Part shown: piece by piece, positions 1-10,564 of the stretch | Layout of the letters: each line of letters opens with the position of its first letter | How positions within the stretch are numbered: position 1 is the first letter of the stretch | Origin: Firmicutes bacterium CAG:555 | GTDB lineage: Bacteria; Bacillota; Clostridia; Oscillospirales; Oscillospiraceae | DNA length: 64,000 nt | Direction of reading: 5' to 3' | Assembly: GCA_000431075.1 (NCBI GenBank) | Contig: HF986880.1 | Span: 33,820-97,819, forward strand | Notes under the pieces: generated by a model | The model's database searches: none | What the model was told of the DNA's origin: nothing | What the model saw: the letters and a program-made list of their open reading frames with translations, nothing else | Position numbers and translations under genes: made by a program

Positions 1-1357
1 CCTTGTTGCACGACTGCAAAAGACGCAGATCTTCGACCTGCTCGGGACGGTTGGTGTCGACAACGACAAGCAGAGTCTTGCTGTCGGCAGTGAGCATAGC
101 CTCCTGAGCGTTTATGAAAGCATCCTTATACTCGGGCGTTTTCACAAGCATCTCAACAAGCGATTTTGCCATGGTCTTTTCCGTATCGGCAACGATGTTC
201 GCCTTTATGCCGTTTTTGCGGGCGATTATGCACACGGCAACGGCTGCGCCGATGCTGTCCATATCGCTGAAGCGGTGGCCCATGACGAGCACCTGAGATG
301 CGTCTTGGATAAGCGAATCGAGTGCATTTGCCATCACTCGGGACTTGACCTTCGTTCTGGTATCGCTTTCGCTGACCTTGCCGCCGAAGAAATCGAAGTT
401 GAAGCGGTTTTTGATGACCGCCTGGTCGCCGCCTCGGCTGAGTGCCATGTCACTTGCAAGCATCGCAAACTGGAGCGCTTCGCTGAGGTTAGCCGCATCA
501 CGGCCTATGCCGATGCTCAGGGTCGCATGGATGCCGACGGAGTTTGCTATCTGATGCACATCGTTTAAGAGCCTGAACTTTTCGTCTATCACGCCCTGCA
601 TGTAGCGCTCCTCAAACACCATGAGGTAACGGTCACGGTCAAAGCGGATGAGAATGCCGTCCTTATCCTCGCCCCACTGGGCAAGCTTATCTCCTATCGC
701 ATCACGCAGGTCGTTTCTGGCACGCTCCGGCTGATTTTTCATCAGCTCGTCGTAGTTATCTATCGTCACGACCGCCGCAATGGGACGGGATATCTCGTAC
801 TCGTGGCGGATATCGTCATAATCGGTGACATCAATCCAATAGGCGATGCCCATAAAGTTCTGATCGCCGTCATCCTTTGCCGAGCGCACGATATTGCCGC
901 ATATCTGATATTTTCTACCTCCGACCGTGAGCAGGCTCTGGCACTGGCTTTTGCCCTCCATGAGCCACTTGCCGGAAAACTCGGGCACGAGCTCGGCAAC
1001 ACTGCGGTCGGTACGCTGACCGTTAAGGCCGCATATCGAGAAAAACTTCTCGTTGCCCCACACGATGCGTGAGTCGTTTAATCTGAAAACGACGATAGGC
1101 AGCGGAAAATTCATAAGCGTATTGTTCTTTGCCGTCTCCGTGTCGTAGGTGACCGACTCTATATACGCCTTGAGTGCCTTACGCTTGCGGCTGCGGTTTA
1201 TAAACGAATAGATTATAAGCGCAAAGATGGCAACGCCCTCGGCTGCGGCAAGGTAGTAATATTTAAGTATCAGCGTCGCAACGGCGAACACGATGAGGAA
1301 AAAAAGGAACGGCATCGTATTCGGTTCAAACACGCTTTGTGAGTTATTCTTTTTCAT
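1..1357 (-). CDS. gdpP: GdpP/YybT-type cyclic-di-AMP phosphodiesterase (3' end outside window)
   Basis: Reading the minus strand from the ATG at 1357 gives an open frame that runs off the left edge, so the C-terminus is missing. Two membrane helices (about residues 16-53) are followed by a PAS-like region, a degenerate GGDEF domain (FDRDRY where GGDEF is expected), and a DHH phosphoesterase domain with GHRFSDMDSIGAA. This order is the GdpP family, membrane-bound enzymes that hydrolyse c-di-AMP to pApA and are linked to cell-wall and potassium homeostasis. Where family members usually have DTH(K/R)P, this protein reads DTNRPE; I cannot tell whether that matters. It faces away from the next gene and has its own promoter at 1389-1417. 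Confidence 0.9.
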   Translation of the reverse strand, partial: MKKNNSQSVFEPNTMPFLFFLIVFAVATLILKYYYLAAAEGVAIFALIIYSFINRSRKRKALKAYIESVTYDTETAKNNTLMNFPLPIVVFRLNDSRIVWGNEKFFSICGLNGQRTDRSVAELVPEFSGKWLMEGKSQCQSLLTVGGRKYQICGNIVRSAKDDGDQNFMGIAYWIDVTDYDDIRHEYEISRPIAAVVTIDNYDELMKNQPERARNDLRDAIGDKLAQWGEDKDGILIRFDRDRYLMVFEERYMQGVIDEKFRLLNDVHQIANSVGIHATLSIGIGRDAANLSEALQFAMLASDMALSRGGDQAVIKNRFNFDFFGGKVSESDTRTKVKSRVMANALDSLIQDASQVLVMGHRFSDMDSIGAAVAVCIIARKNGIKANIVADTEKTMAKSLVEMLVKTPEYKDAFINAQEAMLTADSKTLLVVVDTNRPEQVEDLRLLQSCNK

Positions 1358-1388
1358 TTTTGTCTCCGCAAGTACAAATTGATATTAA

Positions 1389-1417
1389 ATTATATCAAAG
1401 TATTGCCATGATTACAA
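1389..1417 (-). promoter_or_regulatory. Promoter of gdpP
   Basis: On the minus strand TTGTAA (1412-1417) and TATAAT (1389-1394) are separated by 17 bases, a good housekeeping promoter about 30 bases upstream of the gdpP start. Confidence 0.6.
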
Positions 1418-1471
1418 CAGCAAAAGAATAATAAATTTTACTTCCGTGCGCAAAATAGCATCGGGAGCGTG

Positions 1472-2518
1472 ATGCATTTGAAAGCGATAATTATGGCAGG
1501 CGGCGAGGGCAAGCGCTTAAAGCCCGTGAGCGGCGATACGCCCAAGCCCTTGGTTCCGCTATGCGGCAGACCGGTCATTGAGCATATCGTGCTGCTGCTC
1601 AAAAAGCACGGCTTGACCGATATCTGTGCAAGCCTGAAATACAGACCCGAGGATATAAAAAACTACTTCGGCAGCGGCGAAAGGTTGGGAGTAAATATGC
1701 AGTACAGGGTGGAACATGAGGCTCTCGGCACGGCGGGCGGCGTTAAAAACTGCGCCGATTTTTACAAAAATGAAGATTTTCTCGTCATAAGCGGCGACGC
1801 AGCCTGCGATTTTGACCTGACGCAGCTGATGCGTGCGCATAAAGAGCACCGCCCCGCCGTCACCATTGCGCTGTATCCGCACTCGGAGCCATTGCGCTAC
1901 GGGCTTGCGCTGTGCGGCAGGGATCACTGCGTGCATTCGTTTATAGAAAAGCCCGACTGGGAGCATGTGGTTACAAATTTAGTCAACACCGGTGTTTACA
2001 TCGTGTCGCCCAAAGCGATGGAGCTTGTGCCGGAGGGTGTGGTATTTGACTTTGCAAAGGATCTTTTCCCGGCACTTTTAGACCGTAACGAGAAGCTTCT
2101 CGGCTGCCCGCTCGACGGCTACTGGTGCGATATCGGCACGCCGAAAAGCTACTATCAGTGCTGTGTCGATGCACTTGACGGCAAGCTGAATGTCGAGCTT
2201 ACAGGCGGCTTTGAAAAGTCTCCGACCGAGGGCAAAAAACATGGCGAGGAGAGAAAATTCATGCACCGTGAGCAGGTCGTCTGCACCGACCGAGCCCGGC
2301 TCATGGACCGCATCTGCGCTGCATTCATGGATATGGGCGCAGAGTTTGACGACGGCTTCTGCTTTCGTGGCCGCGACTACGAGCTTCGCATAAGCGCCGT
2401 GCCGGACACTGCCGCCGTGCGCATTTGTGCAAACGCCGCCGACACCGAGCTTGCCCGTGAGCTTGCCGTTTCGGCATCCGAGCTTGTGCGTGAGATGGAA
2501 AAGCGTCTTGATAAATAG
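1472..2518 (+). CDS. Sugar-phosphate nucleotidyltransferase with a remnant phosphohexomutase C-terminal domain
   Basis: Residues 1-235 form a nucleotidyltransferase: MAGGEGKRL near residue 8, PKPL at 24-27, and the metal-binding SGDAACDFD near 107. This resembles mannose-1-phosphate guanylyltransferase or glucose-1-phosphate transferases. After a low-complexity linker, the last roughly 90 residues (FDDGFCFRGRDYELRIS and a helix-rich end) resemble the C-terminal domain of alpha-D-phosphohexomutases. Related Clostridia encode a fusion of transferase and full mutase of roughly 800 residues; here the catalytic mutase domains are absent, so this looks like an internally deleted fusion. The track-style GTG at 1469 is possible, but ATG 1472 follows GGGAG at 1463-1467. 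Substrate is not determinable from sequence. Confidence 0.75.
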   Translation: MHLKAIIMAGGEGKRLKPVSGDTPKPLVPLCGRPVIEHIVLLLKKHGLTDICASLKYRPEDIKNYFGSGERLGVNMQYRVEHEALGTAGGVKNCADFYKNEDFLVISGDAACDFDLTQLMRAHKEHRPAVTIALYPHSEPLRYGLALCGRDHCVHSFIEKPDWEHVVTNLVNTGVYIVSPKAMELVPEGVVFDFAKDLFPALLDRNEKLLGCPLDGYWCDIGTPKSYYQCCVDALDGKLNVELTGGFEKSPTEGKKHGEERKFMHREQVVCTDRARLMDRICAAFMDMGAEFDDGFCFRGRDYELRISAVPDTAAVRICANAADTELARELAVSASELVREMEKRLDK

Positions 2519-2570
2519 GCCGTTTGGCTATATAATTAGTCAAACCTGTATTGTGTTTGGAGGTATACAT

Positions 2571-3167
2571 ATGGATATCGAGAAAGCCGTTAAAAATCTT
2601 GAGCGCCGTGGCTTTGAGGTGAGCCGTTTTGAAACCAAGGAGGAAGCCGCCGAATATCTCACGGGCAAAATTCACGACACGACCGTCGGCATCGGCGGCA
2701 GCAAGACCGCTCAGCAGATGGGACTTTACGAAAAGCTCGTTGACCGCAATAACGAGGTCTACTGGCATTGGATAGAGCCCGGCGACGAGACCTTAAAGCA
2801 CGAGCTTGAAGCCAAGGTGTTCATCTCAAGCGCAAACGCCATCGCCGAGACGGGCGAGATTATAAACATCGACGGCAAAGGCAACCGCCTTGCGGCACTT
2901 GCCTTCGGCAAAAAGCGTGTGTTTATCGTTGCCGGTGTGAACAAGCTCTGCGACGACTTTGACAGTGCTCTGTACCGTGCCCGCAATGTCGCCGCAACGC
3001 AGAATGCGACCCGCTTCGATGTCAAAACGCCGTGCAAAATTGACGGCAAGTGCCACGACTGCCGCTCGCCGCAGCGCATCTGCAATGCCCTGCTTGTTCT
3101 GTGGGGGCCGATGATGGAGATGGAGAGCGTTGAGGTCGTGCTCATAAACGAAGAATTGGGGATGTGA
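2571..3167 (+). CDS. LUD-domain protein (LutC/YkgG-like)
   Basis: A 198-residue single-domain LUD protein. The start is the ATG at 2571, because GGAGG at 2559-2563 lies 7 bases ahead of it; an upstream in-frame extension has no ribosome binding site. Visible features are the GIGGSKTAQQMG glycine-rich motif, SANAIAETGEI, and a cysteine-containing end (KIDGKCHDCRSPQRICN). LUD proteins include LutC of lactate oxidation, but solitary copies like this, without LutA/LutB, have no firm function. It is 3 bases from the protease gene downstream and probably co-transcribed. Confidence 0.8.
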   Translation: MDIEKAVKNLERRGFEVSRFETKEEAAEYLTGKIHDTTVGIGGSKTAQQMGLYEKLVDRNNEVYWHWIEPGDETLKHELEAKVFISSANAIAETGEIINIDGKGNRLAALAFGKKRVFIVAGVNKLCDDFDSALYRARNVAATQNATRFDVKTPCKIDGKCHDCRSPQRICNALLVLWGPMMEMESVEVVLINEELGM

Positions 3168-3170
3168 GAT

Positions 3171-3872
3171 ATGTATCTTGACTGGACATATATCGTTCTT
3201 GTCCTGCCGGCCGTGCTGTTTGCCATGTGGGCAAGCGCCAAGGTCAACAGAACATTTGAAAAGTACAAAAACAGCTGCAACTCACGGCAGATAACCGGTG
3301 CGCAGGCCGCTCGCTGGGTGCTCGACCGCAACGGGCTTAACAATGTGCGCATCGAACATATCTCGGGCTCTCTCACCGACCACTACGACCCGAGCACGAA
3401 TGTCGTGCGGCTGTCGGACGATGTGTACGGCAGCACCTCGACAGTCGCCGTCGGCGTTGCCTGCCATGAGGTGGGGCACGCCATCCAGCACGCAACGAAC
3501 TATGCGCCGGTTAAAATCCGCACCGCCATCGTTCCGATAACGAACATCGGCGCAAAAATTTCCGTACCGCTCATCATTATCGGTCTGCTGCTTGCATCGT
3601 TCGGCGACATCTTCGTCATTCTTGCCTATGTCGGTGTTGCCTGCTTTGGCCTGAGCACCGTTTTTCAGCTCGTTACGCTGCCGACGGAATTTAACGCAAG
3701 CCGCAGAGCGCTGAATACCATTGAAGAAACCAATCTGTTGACGGGTAGAGAGCTTGACGAAGCAAAGCAGGTGCTGACCGCCGCCGCCATGACCTATGTT
3801 GCGGCGCTTGCGGTCTCGCTCATGCAGCTGCTCAGATTTCTTATTATTGTCGGCAGCAGGAACCGCGACTAA
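3171..3872 (+). CDS. YugP-family membrane zinc metallopeptidase
   Basis: A 233-residue protein with an N-terminal membrane helix (residues 5-22), a zinc motif HEVGH at 99-103, and two or three more membrane helices at about 130-165 and 200-228. This pattern fits the YugP family of neutral zinc metallopeptidases (PF04298-like). The substrate is unknown. The GGGATGTGAG ahead of the ATG overlaps the LUD stop codon, suggesting translational coupling. Confidence 0.85.
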   Translation: MYLDWTYIVLVLPAVLFAMWASAKVNRTFEKYKNSCNSRQITGAQAARWVLDRNGLNNVRIEHISGSLTDHYDPSTNVVRLSDDVYGSTSTVAVGVACHEVGHAIQHATNYAPVKIRTAIVPITNIGAKISVPLIIIGLLLASFGDIFVILAYVGVACFGLSTVFQLVTLPTEFNASRRALNTIEETNLLTGRELDEAKQVLTAAAMTYVAALAVSLMQLLRFLIIVGSRNRD

Positions 3873-3884
3873 GGAGGTAAAGTT

Positions 3885-4235
3885 ATGATAACTAGAAAAG
3901 ACGAGCATAAGATCGATAACGCAAACAGCCTTCTCGGCGGCAGCGGCAATGTGCAGTTTTTCCGCCTCATCGAAAAGCCCGAGGAGCTTTATAACAAGGG
4001 GCGTGTGTTCTCGATAACCACCCTGCCCAAGGGCAGCGAGATAGGCTGGCATGTACATAACGGTGACGGCGAGTTTTACCACATGCTCTCCGGCATTGCC
4101 GAATACAGCGACAACGGCAAAACAGTTACCCTCAGCGCAGGTGACACCGCTTTCTGCCCCGACGGCGAGGGCCACTCGATAAAAAACAACAACGACGAGC
4201 CCGTCGTGTTTCTTGCCCTCGTTATTTACAAGTGA
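3885..4235 (+). CDS. Cupin-domain protein
   Basis: A 116-residue single cupin domain. The first metal-binding motif reads GWHVHNGDGEFYHML and the second PDGEGHSIKN, so the two histidines, glutamate and final histidine expected of a metal cupin are all present. AAGGAGG precedes the ATG by 6 bases. It is the last gene of this plus-strand run and ends just before a strong hairpin. Substrate unknown. Confidence 0.85.
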   Translation: MITRKDEHKIDNANSLLGGSGNVQFFRLIEKPEELYNKGRVFSITTLPKGSEIGWHVHNGDGEFYHMLSGIAEYSDNGKTVTLSAGDTAFCPDGEGHSIKNNNDEPVVFLALVIYK

Positions 4236-4244
4236 ATTTGACAC

Positions 4245-4283
4245 AAAAAATCTCGCATTGCTTTGTGCAATGCGAGATTTTTT
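4245..4283. terminator. Bidirectional terminator between the cupin gene and ntpD
   Basis: A 17-bp perfect stem (4245-4261 with 4267-4283) and a 5-base loop, with A-tract on one side and T-tract on the other. It can end transcription from both converging genes. Confidence 0.9.
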
Positions 4284-4284
4284 G

Positions 4285-4938
4285 TTATGTAGAATATTTG
4301 TGAGCGTTCTCCAGAACCATTTCCTTGACCTTGAGAAGCCGAACCTTTGTGGAGTTTTCGTTCTCCTCAAGCTTCATGGTGATGTAGCGGATATTCTCCT
4401 CAAGCTCCGGGATCATGACATACTCAAGGGCGTTTACCCTGCGGCGTGTCTTTTCTATCTCCTCGGCTAAAAGCTGCATGGTCTTTTCGACCTGTGCAAG
4501 CTCAAGCATATCCTCAAACACCTTTGCCATCTGCTCGAGCGCATCGTCAAGCTCGCCCGAGGTCTGCGCAAAGCCGTAGGGGTATATCTCCGACGGGTCG
4601 TTGTTCTTCGTGTGGAACGAATACTCCGGCACATTGACGCTCATGATGTTTTTGAAAGTAACGCCAAGCTCGACGCTCTGGCGGGGGTACAACAGTGCCT
4701 GCTCGAGCATCTCCGGCGACATGATGGCGCTTGCGACCTGCAATGACGCAAATGATGCCGTAAGGCCCGACTCGACACGCTCACGAAGCTGCTTGTTCAG
4801 CCGCACGATGTCCATAAACCTGCGCATAAGCTCATCACGCTTATCCTTCATCAGCTTATGTCCTCGGCGAGCGGTCTTGAGTCTGCCCTTGAGCTGCTTG
4901 AGCATCATTCTTGTGGGGGTTATCGTGGTGCCTGCCAT
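4285..4938 (-). CDS. ntpD: V-type ATP synthase subunit D
   Basis: A 217-residue coiled-coil protein starting MAGTTITPTR, with the typical long helices LKQLKGRLKTARRGHKLMKDKRDEL at the N-terminus and a matching C-terminal helix. Subunit D is the central rotor shaft of the V1 motor. It is the last gene of the ntp operon, 13 bases after ntpB, and ends at a bidirectional terminator. Confidence 0.95.
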   Translation of the reverse strand: MAGTTITPTRMMLKQLKGRLKTARRGHKLMKDKRDELMRRFMDIVRLNKQLRERVESGLTASFASLQVASAIMSPEMLEQALLYPRQSVELGVTFKNIMSVNVPEYSFHTKNNDPSEIYPYGFAQTSGELDDALEQMAKVFEDMLELAQVEKTMQLLAEEIEKTRRRVNALEYVMIPELEENIRYITMKLEENENSTKVRLLKVKEMVLENAHKYST

Positions 4939-4951
4939 TAAAGCCGCCCCC

Positions 4952-6319
4952 TCACTTCATGTATTTCTCGATAAACTCGGGCTTGATGCGCTTGAGCTCT
5001 GCTCTGGGCAGGATGCTCAGCAGCTTCCAGCCGAGGTCGAGAGTTTCTTCGATGCTTCGGTTAGTGGTGTTGCCCTGATTGACATACTCCTTCTCGAACT
5101 CCTCGGCAAACTTTGCAAACAGTTTGTCGTCGTCGGAGAGGGCTGCCTCGCCGAGTATGGTCATGAGCTCCTTTGCCTCCTTGCCTCGTGAGTAGGCGGC
5201 AAACAGCTGGTTCATCGTGCCTGCGTGGTCCTCACGGGTCTTACCGACGCCGATGCCCTTGTCCTTCAGTCGGCTCAGCGACGGGAGAACATCGATGGGC
5301 GGGACAATACCCTTACGGTGGAGGTCACGGGAGAGGATGATCTGACCCTCGGTGATGTAGCCGGTAAGGTCGGGTATCGGGTGGGTCTTGTCGTCCTCGG
5401 GCATGGTCAGTATGGGGATCATGGTGATGGAGCCCTTGTGACCGATGCGGCGGCCTGCACGCTCGTACATGGTGGCAAGGTCGGTGTACAGGTAGCCGGG
5501 GTAACCACGGCGGCCGGGTACTTCCTTCTTTGCTGCGGAGACCTCACGCAGAGCCTCGGCGTAGTTTGTGATATCGGTGATGATGACAAGCACCTGCATA
5601 TCCTTCTCAAACGCCAGATACTCGGCAGCGGTCAGCGCCATACGGGGTGTTGCGATACGCTCGACGGCGGGGTCGTTTGCGAGGTTCGAGAAAATGACGG
5701 TACGGTCGATCGCACCGGTGCGTCTGAAGTCGTTGATAAAGTACTCGGACTCCTCAAAGGTGATACCGACTGCGGCAAACACGACAGCGAAGTTCTCGCC
5801 GTCGCCGAGGACCTTCGCCTGACGGGCGATCTGAGCCGCAAGAGCCGCATGGGGAAGGCCGGATGCGGAGAAAATGGGCAGCTTCTGACCTCTTACGAGG
5901 GTGTTAAGGCCGTCAATTGCGGAAACGCCGGTCTGAATGAACTCTGCCGGATACGCACGGGCGGCGGGGTTCATCGGCAGACCGTTGATGTCACGGTAAG
6001 CGTCGGCGATTATATCCGGACCGCCGTCGATGGGTCTGCCCATGCCGTTGAAGACACGGCCGAGCATATCCTCGGAAACGGCAAGCTCCAGCGGGTGACC
6101 GAGAAAGCGTACCTTGGTCTGTGCAAGGTTGATGCCCTGCGCCGATTCAAACAGCTGTACGACGGCACGGTCGCCGTCTACCTCGAGCACCTTGCAGCGG
6201 CGAACCTCGCCGTTAGGAAGCTCTATCTCCGCCAGCTCGTCATATGTGACGCCCTCGACACGGTCGATGACCATAAGGGGGCTGGCGATCTCTCTAATAG
6301 TTTTATACTCTTTTATCAT
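4952..6319 (-). CDS. ntpB: V-type ATP synthase subunit B
   Basis: A 455-residue non-catalytic nucleotide-binding subunit of the V1 head. It contains [19 protein letters not shown] and ends with the conserved [17 protein letters not shown]. At the position of the Walker A loop it has [11 protein letters not shown], as expected for the B subunit, which lacks a working P-loop. Its start overlaps the end of ntpA by 4 bases. Confidence 0.97.
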   Translation of the reverse strand: MIKEYKTIREIASPLMVIDRVEGVTYDELAEIELPNGEVRRCKVLEVDGDRAVVQLFESAQGINLAQTKVRFLGHPLELAVSEDMLGRVFNGMGRPIDGGPDIIADAYRDINGLPMNPAARAYPAEFIQTGVSAIDGLNTLVRGQKLPIFSASGLPHAALAAQIARQAKVLGDGENFAVVFAAVGITFEESEYFINDFRRTGAIDRTVIFSNLANDPAVERIATPRMALTAAEYLAFEKDMQVLVIITDITNYAEALREVSAAKKEVPGRRGYPGYLYTDLATMYERAGRRIGHKGSITMIPILTMPEDDKTHPIPDLTGYITEGQIILSRDLHRKGIVPPIDVLPSLSRLKDKGIGVGKTREDHAGTMNQLFAAYSRGKEAKELMTILGEAALSDDDKLFAKFAEEFEKEYVNQGNTTNRSIEETLDLGWKLLSILPRAELKRIKPEFIEKYMK

Positions 6320-8085
6320 GCGTCTTCACCTCCGGCAATGACCTCGTCGATCTCGGCTCGCATCTGGTCGAGTATGGCCTCGTACTCCTGCTCGTACTTG
6401 TCGGGATCAGCCATCTTGGCACGGCCTATCTTCTCTCTTGCGGATATGGCAAACAGCTTCTTCATCGGTGCGCCCTTTGAAAGAGCCTCTCTGCCGAGCT
6501 TATCAAAGCTCAGAATGAGGTTCATGAGCTCAAACTGCTTGCCGTAGGAGGAATATGCGTCCTCATCGACGAATGCATTCTGCTGCAGGAAGTCCTCACG
6601 CAGCATTTTGGCCGTCTCCATGGTCAGGCGGTCGGCGGGGCTGAGTGCGTCCTGTCCGACAAGACGGACGATCTCCTGAAGCTCGCTTTCCTCCTGGAGA
6701 ATGTGCATGGCCTTGTCTCTGTTTGCCATGTACTCCTCGCCGAACTCGTTCTTGTACCAAGGTGCAAGAGTGTCTACATACAGCGAATATGAGGTCAGCC
6801 AGTTGATAGCCGGGAAGTGGCGGGCGTAGGCCAGCGAAGAATCAAGCGCCCAGAAGACCTTGACTATACGCATGGTCGCCTGCGAAACAGGCTCGGAAAT
6901 GTCGCCGCCCGGGGGCGAGACAGCGCCGATTGCGGTGACGGAGCCGTGACGCTCGCCGGCACCGAGGCACTCTACGCAGCCTGCTCTTTCGTAAAACTGT
7001 GCGATGCGGGATGCGAGGTATGCGGGGTAGCCTTCCTCGCCGGGCATCTCCTCGAGGCGGCCGGACATCTCACGCAGAGCTTCTGCCCAGCGGGAGGTGG
7101 AGTCGGCCAAAACTGCGACATCGTAGCCCATGTCACGGAAGTATTCTGCGATGGTGATGCCGGTGTAGATGGATGCCTCACGGGCTGCAACGGGCATATC
7201 TGAGGTGTTTGCGATAAGCACGGTGCGCTTCATAAGAGGCTCGCCGTTGCGGGGGTCGGTAAGCTCGGGGAACTCCATGAGAACATCGGTCATCTCGTTG
7301 CCTCGCTCGCCGCAGCCGATGTAAACGACGATATCGACATCCGACCACTTTGCAAGCTGGTGCTGAACAACGGTCTTGCCCGAGCCGAACGGGCCGGGGA
7401 CTGCCGCCGTGCCGCCCTTTGCGATGGGGAAGAGCGTATCGATGATACGCTGGCCGGAGTTCATGGGTCTGGATGGCATGAACTTCTTTGCATACGGGCG
7501 GTTTATACGAACCGGCCACTTCTGCATCATGCTAAGCTCATGGCGCACCTTGTTGCCGTCCTCAAGAACGGCGACGGTCTCGGTAACGGTGAAGGTACCG
7601 GTCTCGATGGAAACGACGGTGCCGCTCATGGTGGGAGGCACCATTATCTTGTGAAGAATTGCGCTGGTCTCCTGCACGGTGCCGATGACATCGCCGCCGG
7701 AAAGCTTATCGCCGACCTTTGCAACGGGAGTGAACTCCCACTTCTTTTCACGGTTAAGTGCCGGAACATCAACGCCTCTGCTGATGGTGGAGCCGACACG
7801 CTCTCTGATCTCGGGCAGGGGTCTCTGGATGCCGTCATAGATGTTCTCCAGCATACCCGGTCCGAGCTCAACGGACATGGGCATGCCCGTGCTTTCGACG
7901 ACTGCGCCCGGGCCGATGCCGGAGGTCTCCTCGTAAACCTGGATGGAGGCCTTGTCGCCGGTCATATTCAGGATTTCTCCGATAAGTCTCTGGGAGCCGA
8001 CACGGACGACATCGGATACATTGGCATCAGCCAGACCCTCTGCGACCACAAGCGGGCCGGAAACTTTAGTTATAGTTCCGCTCAT
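6316..8085 (-). CDS. ntpA: V-type ATP synthase catalytic subunit A
   Basis: A 589-residue catalytic subunit. The Walker A loop GPFGSGKT is at residues 231-238, and the [11 protein letters not shown] catalytic region and the long insert typical of V-type A subunits follow. It couples ATP hydrolysis or synthesis to rotation of the membrane ring. Spacing to ntpF upstream is 12 bases, with a clear ribosome binding site (AAGGAGAGAAAAT). Confidence 0.98.
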   Translation of the reverse strand: MSGTITKVSGPLVVAEGLADANVSDVVRVGSQRLIGEILNMTGDKASIQVYEETSGIGPGAVVESTGMPMSVELGPGMLENIYDGIQRPLPEIRERVGSTISRGVDVPALNREKKWEFTPVAKVGDKLSGGDVIGTVQETSAILHKIMVPPTMSGTVVSIETGTFTVTETVAVLEDGNKVRHELSMMQKWPVRINRPYAKKFMPSRPMNSGQRIIDTLFPIAKGGTAAVPGPFGSGKTVVQHQLAKWSDVDIVVYIGCGERGNEMTDVLMEFPELTDPRNGEPLMKRTVLIANTSDMPVAAREASIYTGITIAEYFRDMGYDVAVLADSTSRWAEALREMSGRLEEMPGEEGYPAYLASRIAQFYERAGCVECLGAGERHGSVTAIGAVSPPGGDISEPVSQATMRIVKVFWALDSSLAYARHFPAINWLTSYSLYVDTLAPWYKNEFGEEYMANRDKAMHILQEESELQEIVRLVGQDALSPADRLTMETAKMLREDFLQQNAFVDEDAYSSYGKQFELMNLILSFDKLGREALSKGAPMKKLFAISAREKIGRAKMADPDKYEQEYEAILDQMRAEIDEVIAGGEDA

Positions 8086-8097
8086 TATTTTCTCTCC

Positions 8098-8421
8098 TTA
8101 ATTATTTTCAAGGATATTCGTGCCTATCGCACGCTCGACCGCAGCATTAAGAGCCGACAGACCCAAGCCGAGGCTGCCCTCTCTGCCCGGGATAAGGATT
8201 ATCGCAGGCATGGGGCTGTCCTTATATTTGTCTATCTCCGAGCCGAGCTCGGCGGCGAGGTTTTCCTCGATGTAGATTATCGCAACATCTTCCCTTTCAC
8301 GGGTCAGACTGCGCAGCACGCTCTTTGCCTCGGCGGCATCCGCAACGGGATATGCCTCAAGGCCGAGCGCCGTAAAGCCCATGACGGTCTCACGACCGCC
8401 GATGACCGCAATTTTAAGCAT
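8098..8421 (-). CDS. ntpF: V-type ATP synthase subunit F
   Basis: A 107-residue subunit starting MLKIAVIGG at 8421. A longer frame starting at 8469 lies inside ntpC and is less likely. It has the small alpha/beta fold of subunit F, with the conserved IIYIEENLA and PAIILIPG strands. Subunit F sits with D in the central stalk. It overlaps the ntpC stop by 8 bases. Confidence 0.9.
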   Translation of the reverse strand: MLKIAVIGGRETVMGFTALGLEAYPVADAAEAKSVLRSLTREREDVAIIYIEENLAAELGSEIDKYKDSPMPAIILIPGREGSLGLGLSALNAAVERAIGTNILENN

Positions 8422-9409
8422 ATAGATCACGCAGCCTTTCCTGTATAGTCTCCGGTGCGATACCCGCAAGGCGGCCGGTGAGTATCATCCTGACGGCGGT
8501 TATCTCGGTCTCCTGCGCAGCGATGAACGCCGTCACGGCTTCCTCGCCGAAGGCAACTAACTTTGCCTTTTTAAGATACTCGGTCAGCGCATTGTCGCAG
8601 GCCTTCTCGAAATCGGTCATTCTGCCGCCGGCAGTGGCCTGAGCGCCGCAAGCGGCTGCCTTTTCGAGCATCGTATTTGCGTACAGCGCCGAGAGCGCTT
8701 CCTCGGAGGTGCTTGCGGCACAAACACGGTCTATATCGACATTGCCGCCCGGGATGAGCGCTGCGAACAGGAAGTCTGCGTCCTTGCGCATCCTCACCGT
8801 GCGCACTGCGCTGCGCAGATTGATGCTGTCGATGACAAGCTTCACATAGCCGACTATAAATCCGCTGCCGGTTTCCTTGGCCATGTCGAGCATTTCCTTA
8901 TAGCAGGCTCTGTCGAGCTCAAAGTCGGCAAGCTGGGGGTTCGCCGTTCTTGCAAGGATGCTCTTTGCCGAGGCGGCGGCTTTCGCAAGTTCCTTGGGCA
9001 GTGCCGAGAAGCTGTCGGCAGATATGCACTCGACCATTGTCTGCGGCTTAACTCTGCCGCAGGGGCTTAACAGATCCGTCCTCGTGTCGCCGGTCTTTAT
9101 GACGGTCTTTGCGTTGTGGTAGTCATATGTGACACGGAACACATCGACGACCGTCTTGTCGGGCACAAGCCGTCCGAGCTCCGAGAGCATCTCCGCCTGA
9201 CGGCGGGAAAGCGCCTGCTCTATCTCCTTTGCGCTCATCGTGGACATATCCTCATATCCGCAGTCGCACAAAAGCTTTGCCGCTTCCTCGAAGCTTTGAG
9301 CCGAGAGCATACGCTCGGCCTTTTCGCCGGTGAGCATCTTGGCTTCTCTTGCTCTGAGCATGGCCGACAGGCACAGGTAATCTTGTTTATTACACTTTTT
9401 GTTAGCCAA
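8414..9409 (-). CDS. ntpC: V-type ATP synthase subunit C
   Basis: A 331-residue, helix-rich subunit C (V-ATPase d-like) that links the rotor shaft to the membrane ring. Typical sequences are LCLSAMLRAREAKML near the N-terminus and DYHNAKTVIK in the middle. It lies between ntpE and ntpF, as in other bacterial V-type operons. Confidence 0.93.
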   Translation of the reverse strand: MANKKCNKQDYLCLSAMLRAREAKMLTGEKAERMLSAQSFEEAAKLLCDCGYEDMSTMSAKEIEQALSRRQAEMLSELGRLVPDKTVVDVFRVTYDYHNAKTVIKTGDTRTDLLSPCGRVKPQTMVECISADSFSALPKELAKAAASAKSILARTANPQLADFELDRACYKEMLDMAKETGSGFIVGYVKLVIDSINLRSAVRTVRMRKDADFLFAALIPGGNVDIDRVCAASTSEEALSALYANTMLEKAAACGAQATAGGRMTDFEKACDNALTEYLKKAKLVAFGEEAVTAFIAAQETEITAVRMILTGRLAGIAPETIQERLRDLYA

Positions 9410-9435
9410 ATCTTAACCTCCCTTTCGGGGCATGC

Positions 9436-10035
9436 TCATTCAAACAGCACATTTGCAACCTCGGCCACCATGGTCTTGTGGCAGCGGTCGACGAGCATTT
9501 CCGCACTGCAATTGAGCTCTATTCCGTTTTCTATGAGAACAAAGCCGCCGCAGATATTGACCGGATCGCCTGCGACCGTAAGCTTTCCGACCTTGCCCTG
9601 CGCAGCAAGCAACTCATTGGCCTTGTCTGCTATACGCTGTCCGTATTCGTTTTTATCGTTTTTGCAGAAGTACATCGTCTCCGTGCCGGTCTGCGACACT
9701 TTGGCTGCCATTTCGGCGAACAAAGCAACATATTTGTCCCGGGGCAACTCGCACAGGAGCGAAACGGCCTTTGCAAAGGTCTCGACTACTCTTTCCTGCT
9801 TTGCGCCCAGAACATTTTTCTTGGCTTCCATCTCGGCCATACGGAGCTTACGGCCGTACAGCGCCTCGCACTCGGCCTCTCCCTCACGAATGAGCCTGTT
9901 GTAAGCCTCCTGCGCTGCTTTCTCGCCGGCACTGCGAATTTCTTCCGCTTTTTTGTTTGCCTCATCAAGCAGCGCCTGAGCCTGAGCCTGAGCGTCGCTT
10001 TCTATATGGGCAATGATCTTTTCAGTGCCTTTCAT
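9436..10035 (-). CDS. ntpE: V-type ATP synthase subunit E
   Basis: A 199-residue peripheral-stalk subunit with a long N-terminal coiled coil (about residues 1-100, rich in Ala, Glu and Lys) and a globular end with GGFVLIENGIE, the family's most conserved segment. It pairs with the small G/H subunit encoded first in this operon. Confidence 0.92.
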   Translation of the reverse strand: MKGTEKIIAHIESDAQAQAQALLDEANKKAEEIRSAGEKAAQEAYNRLIREGEAECEALYGRKLRMAEMEAKKNVLGAKQERVVETFAKAVSLLCELPRDKYVALFAEMAAKVSQTGTETMYFCKNDKNEYGQRIADKANELLAAQGKVGKLTVAGDPVNICGGFVLIENGIELNCSAEMLVDRCHKTMVAEVANVLFE

Positions 10036-10058
10036 ACATCTAACTCCTTGCTTTTTTA

Positions 10059-10541
<483 letters not shown>

Positions 10542-10564
10542 CTAAATTCATTTATGTTGTATTT

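Noticed and set aside
5225..6547. Long plus-strand open frame of 440 codons opposite ntpB
   Set aside because: It is the mirror of a highly conserved gene in GC-rich sequence; the product is Gly/Val/Asp-repetitive without any domain and has no ribosome binding site.
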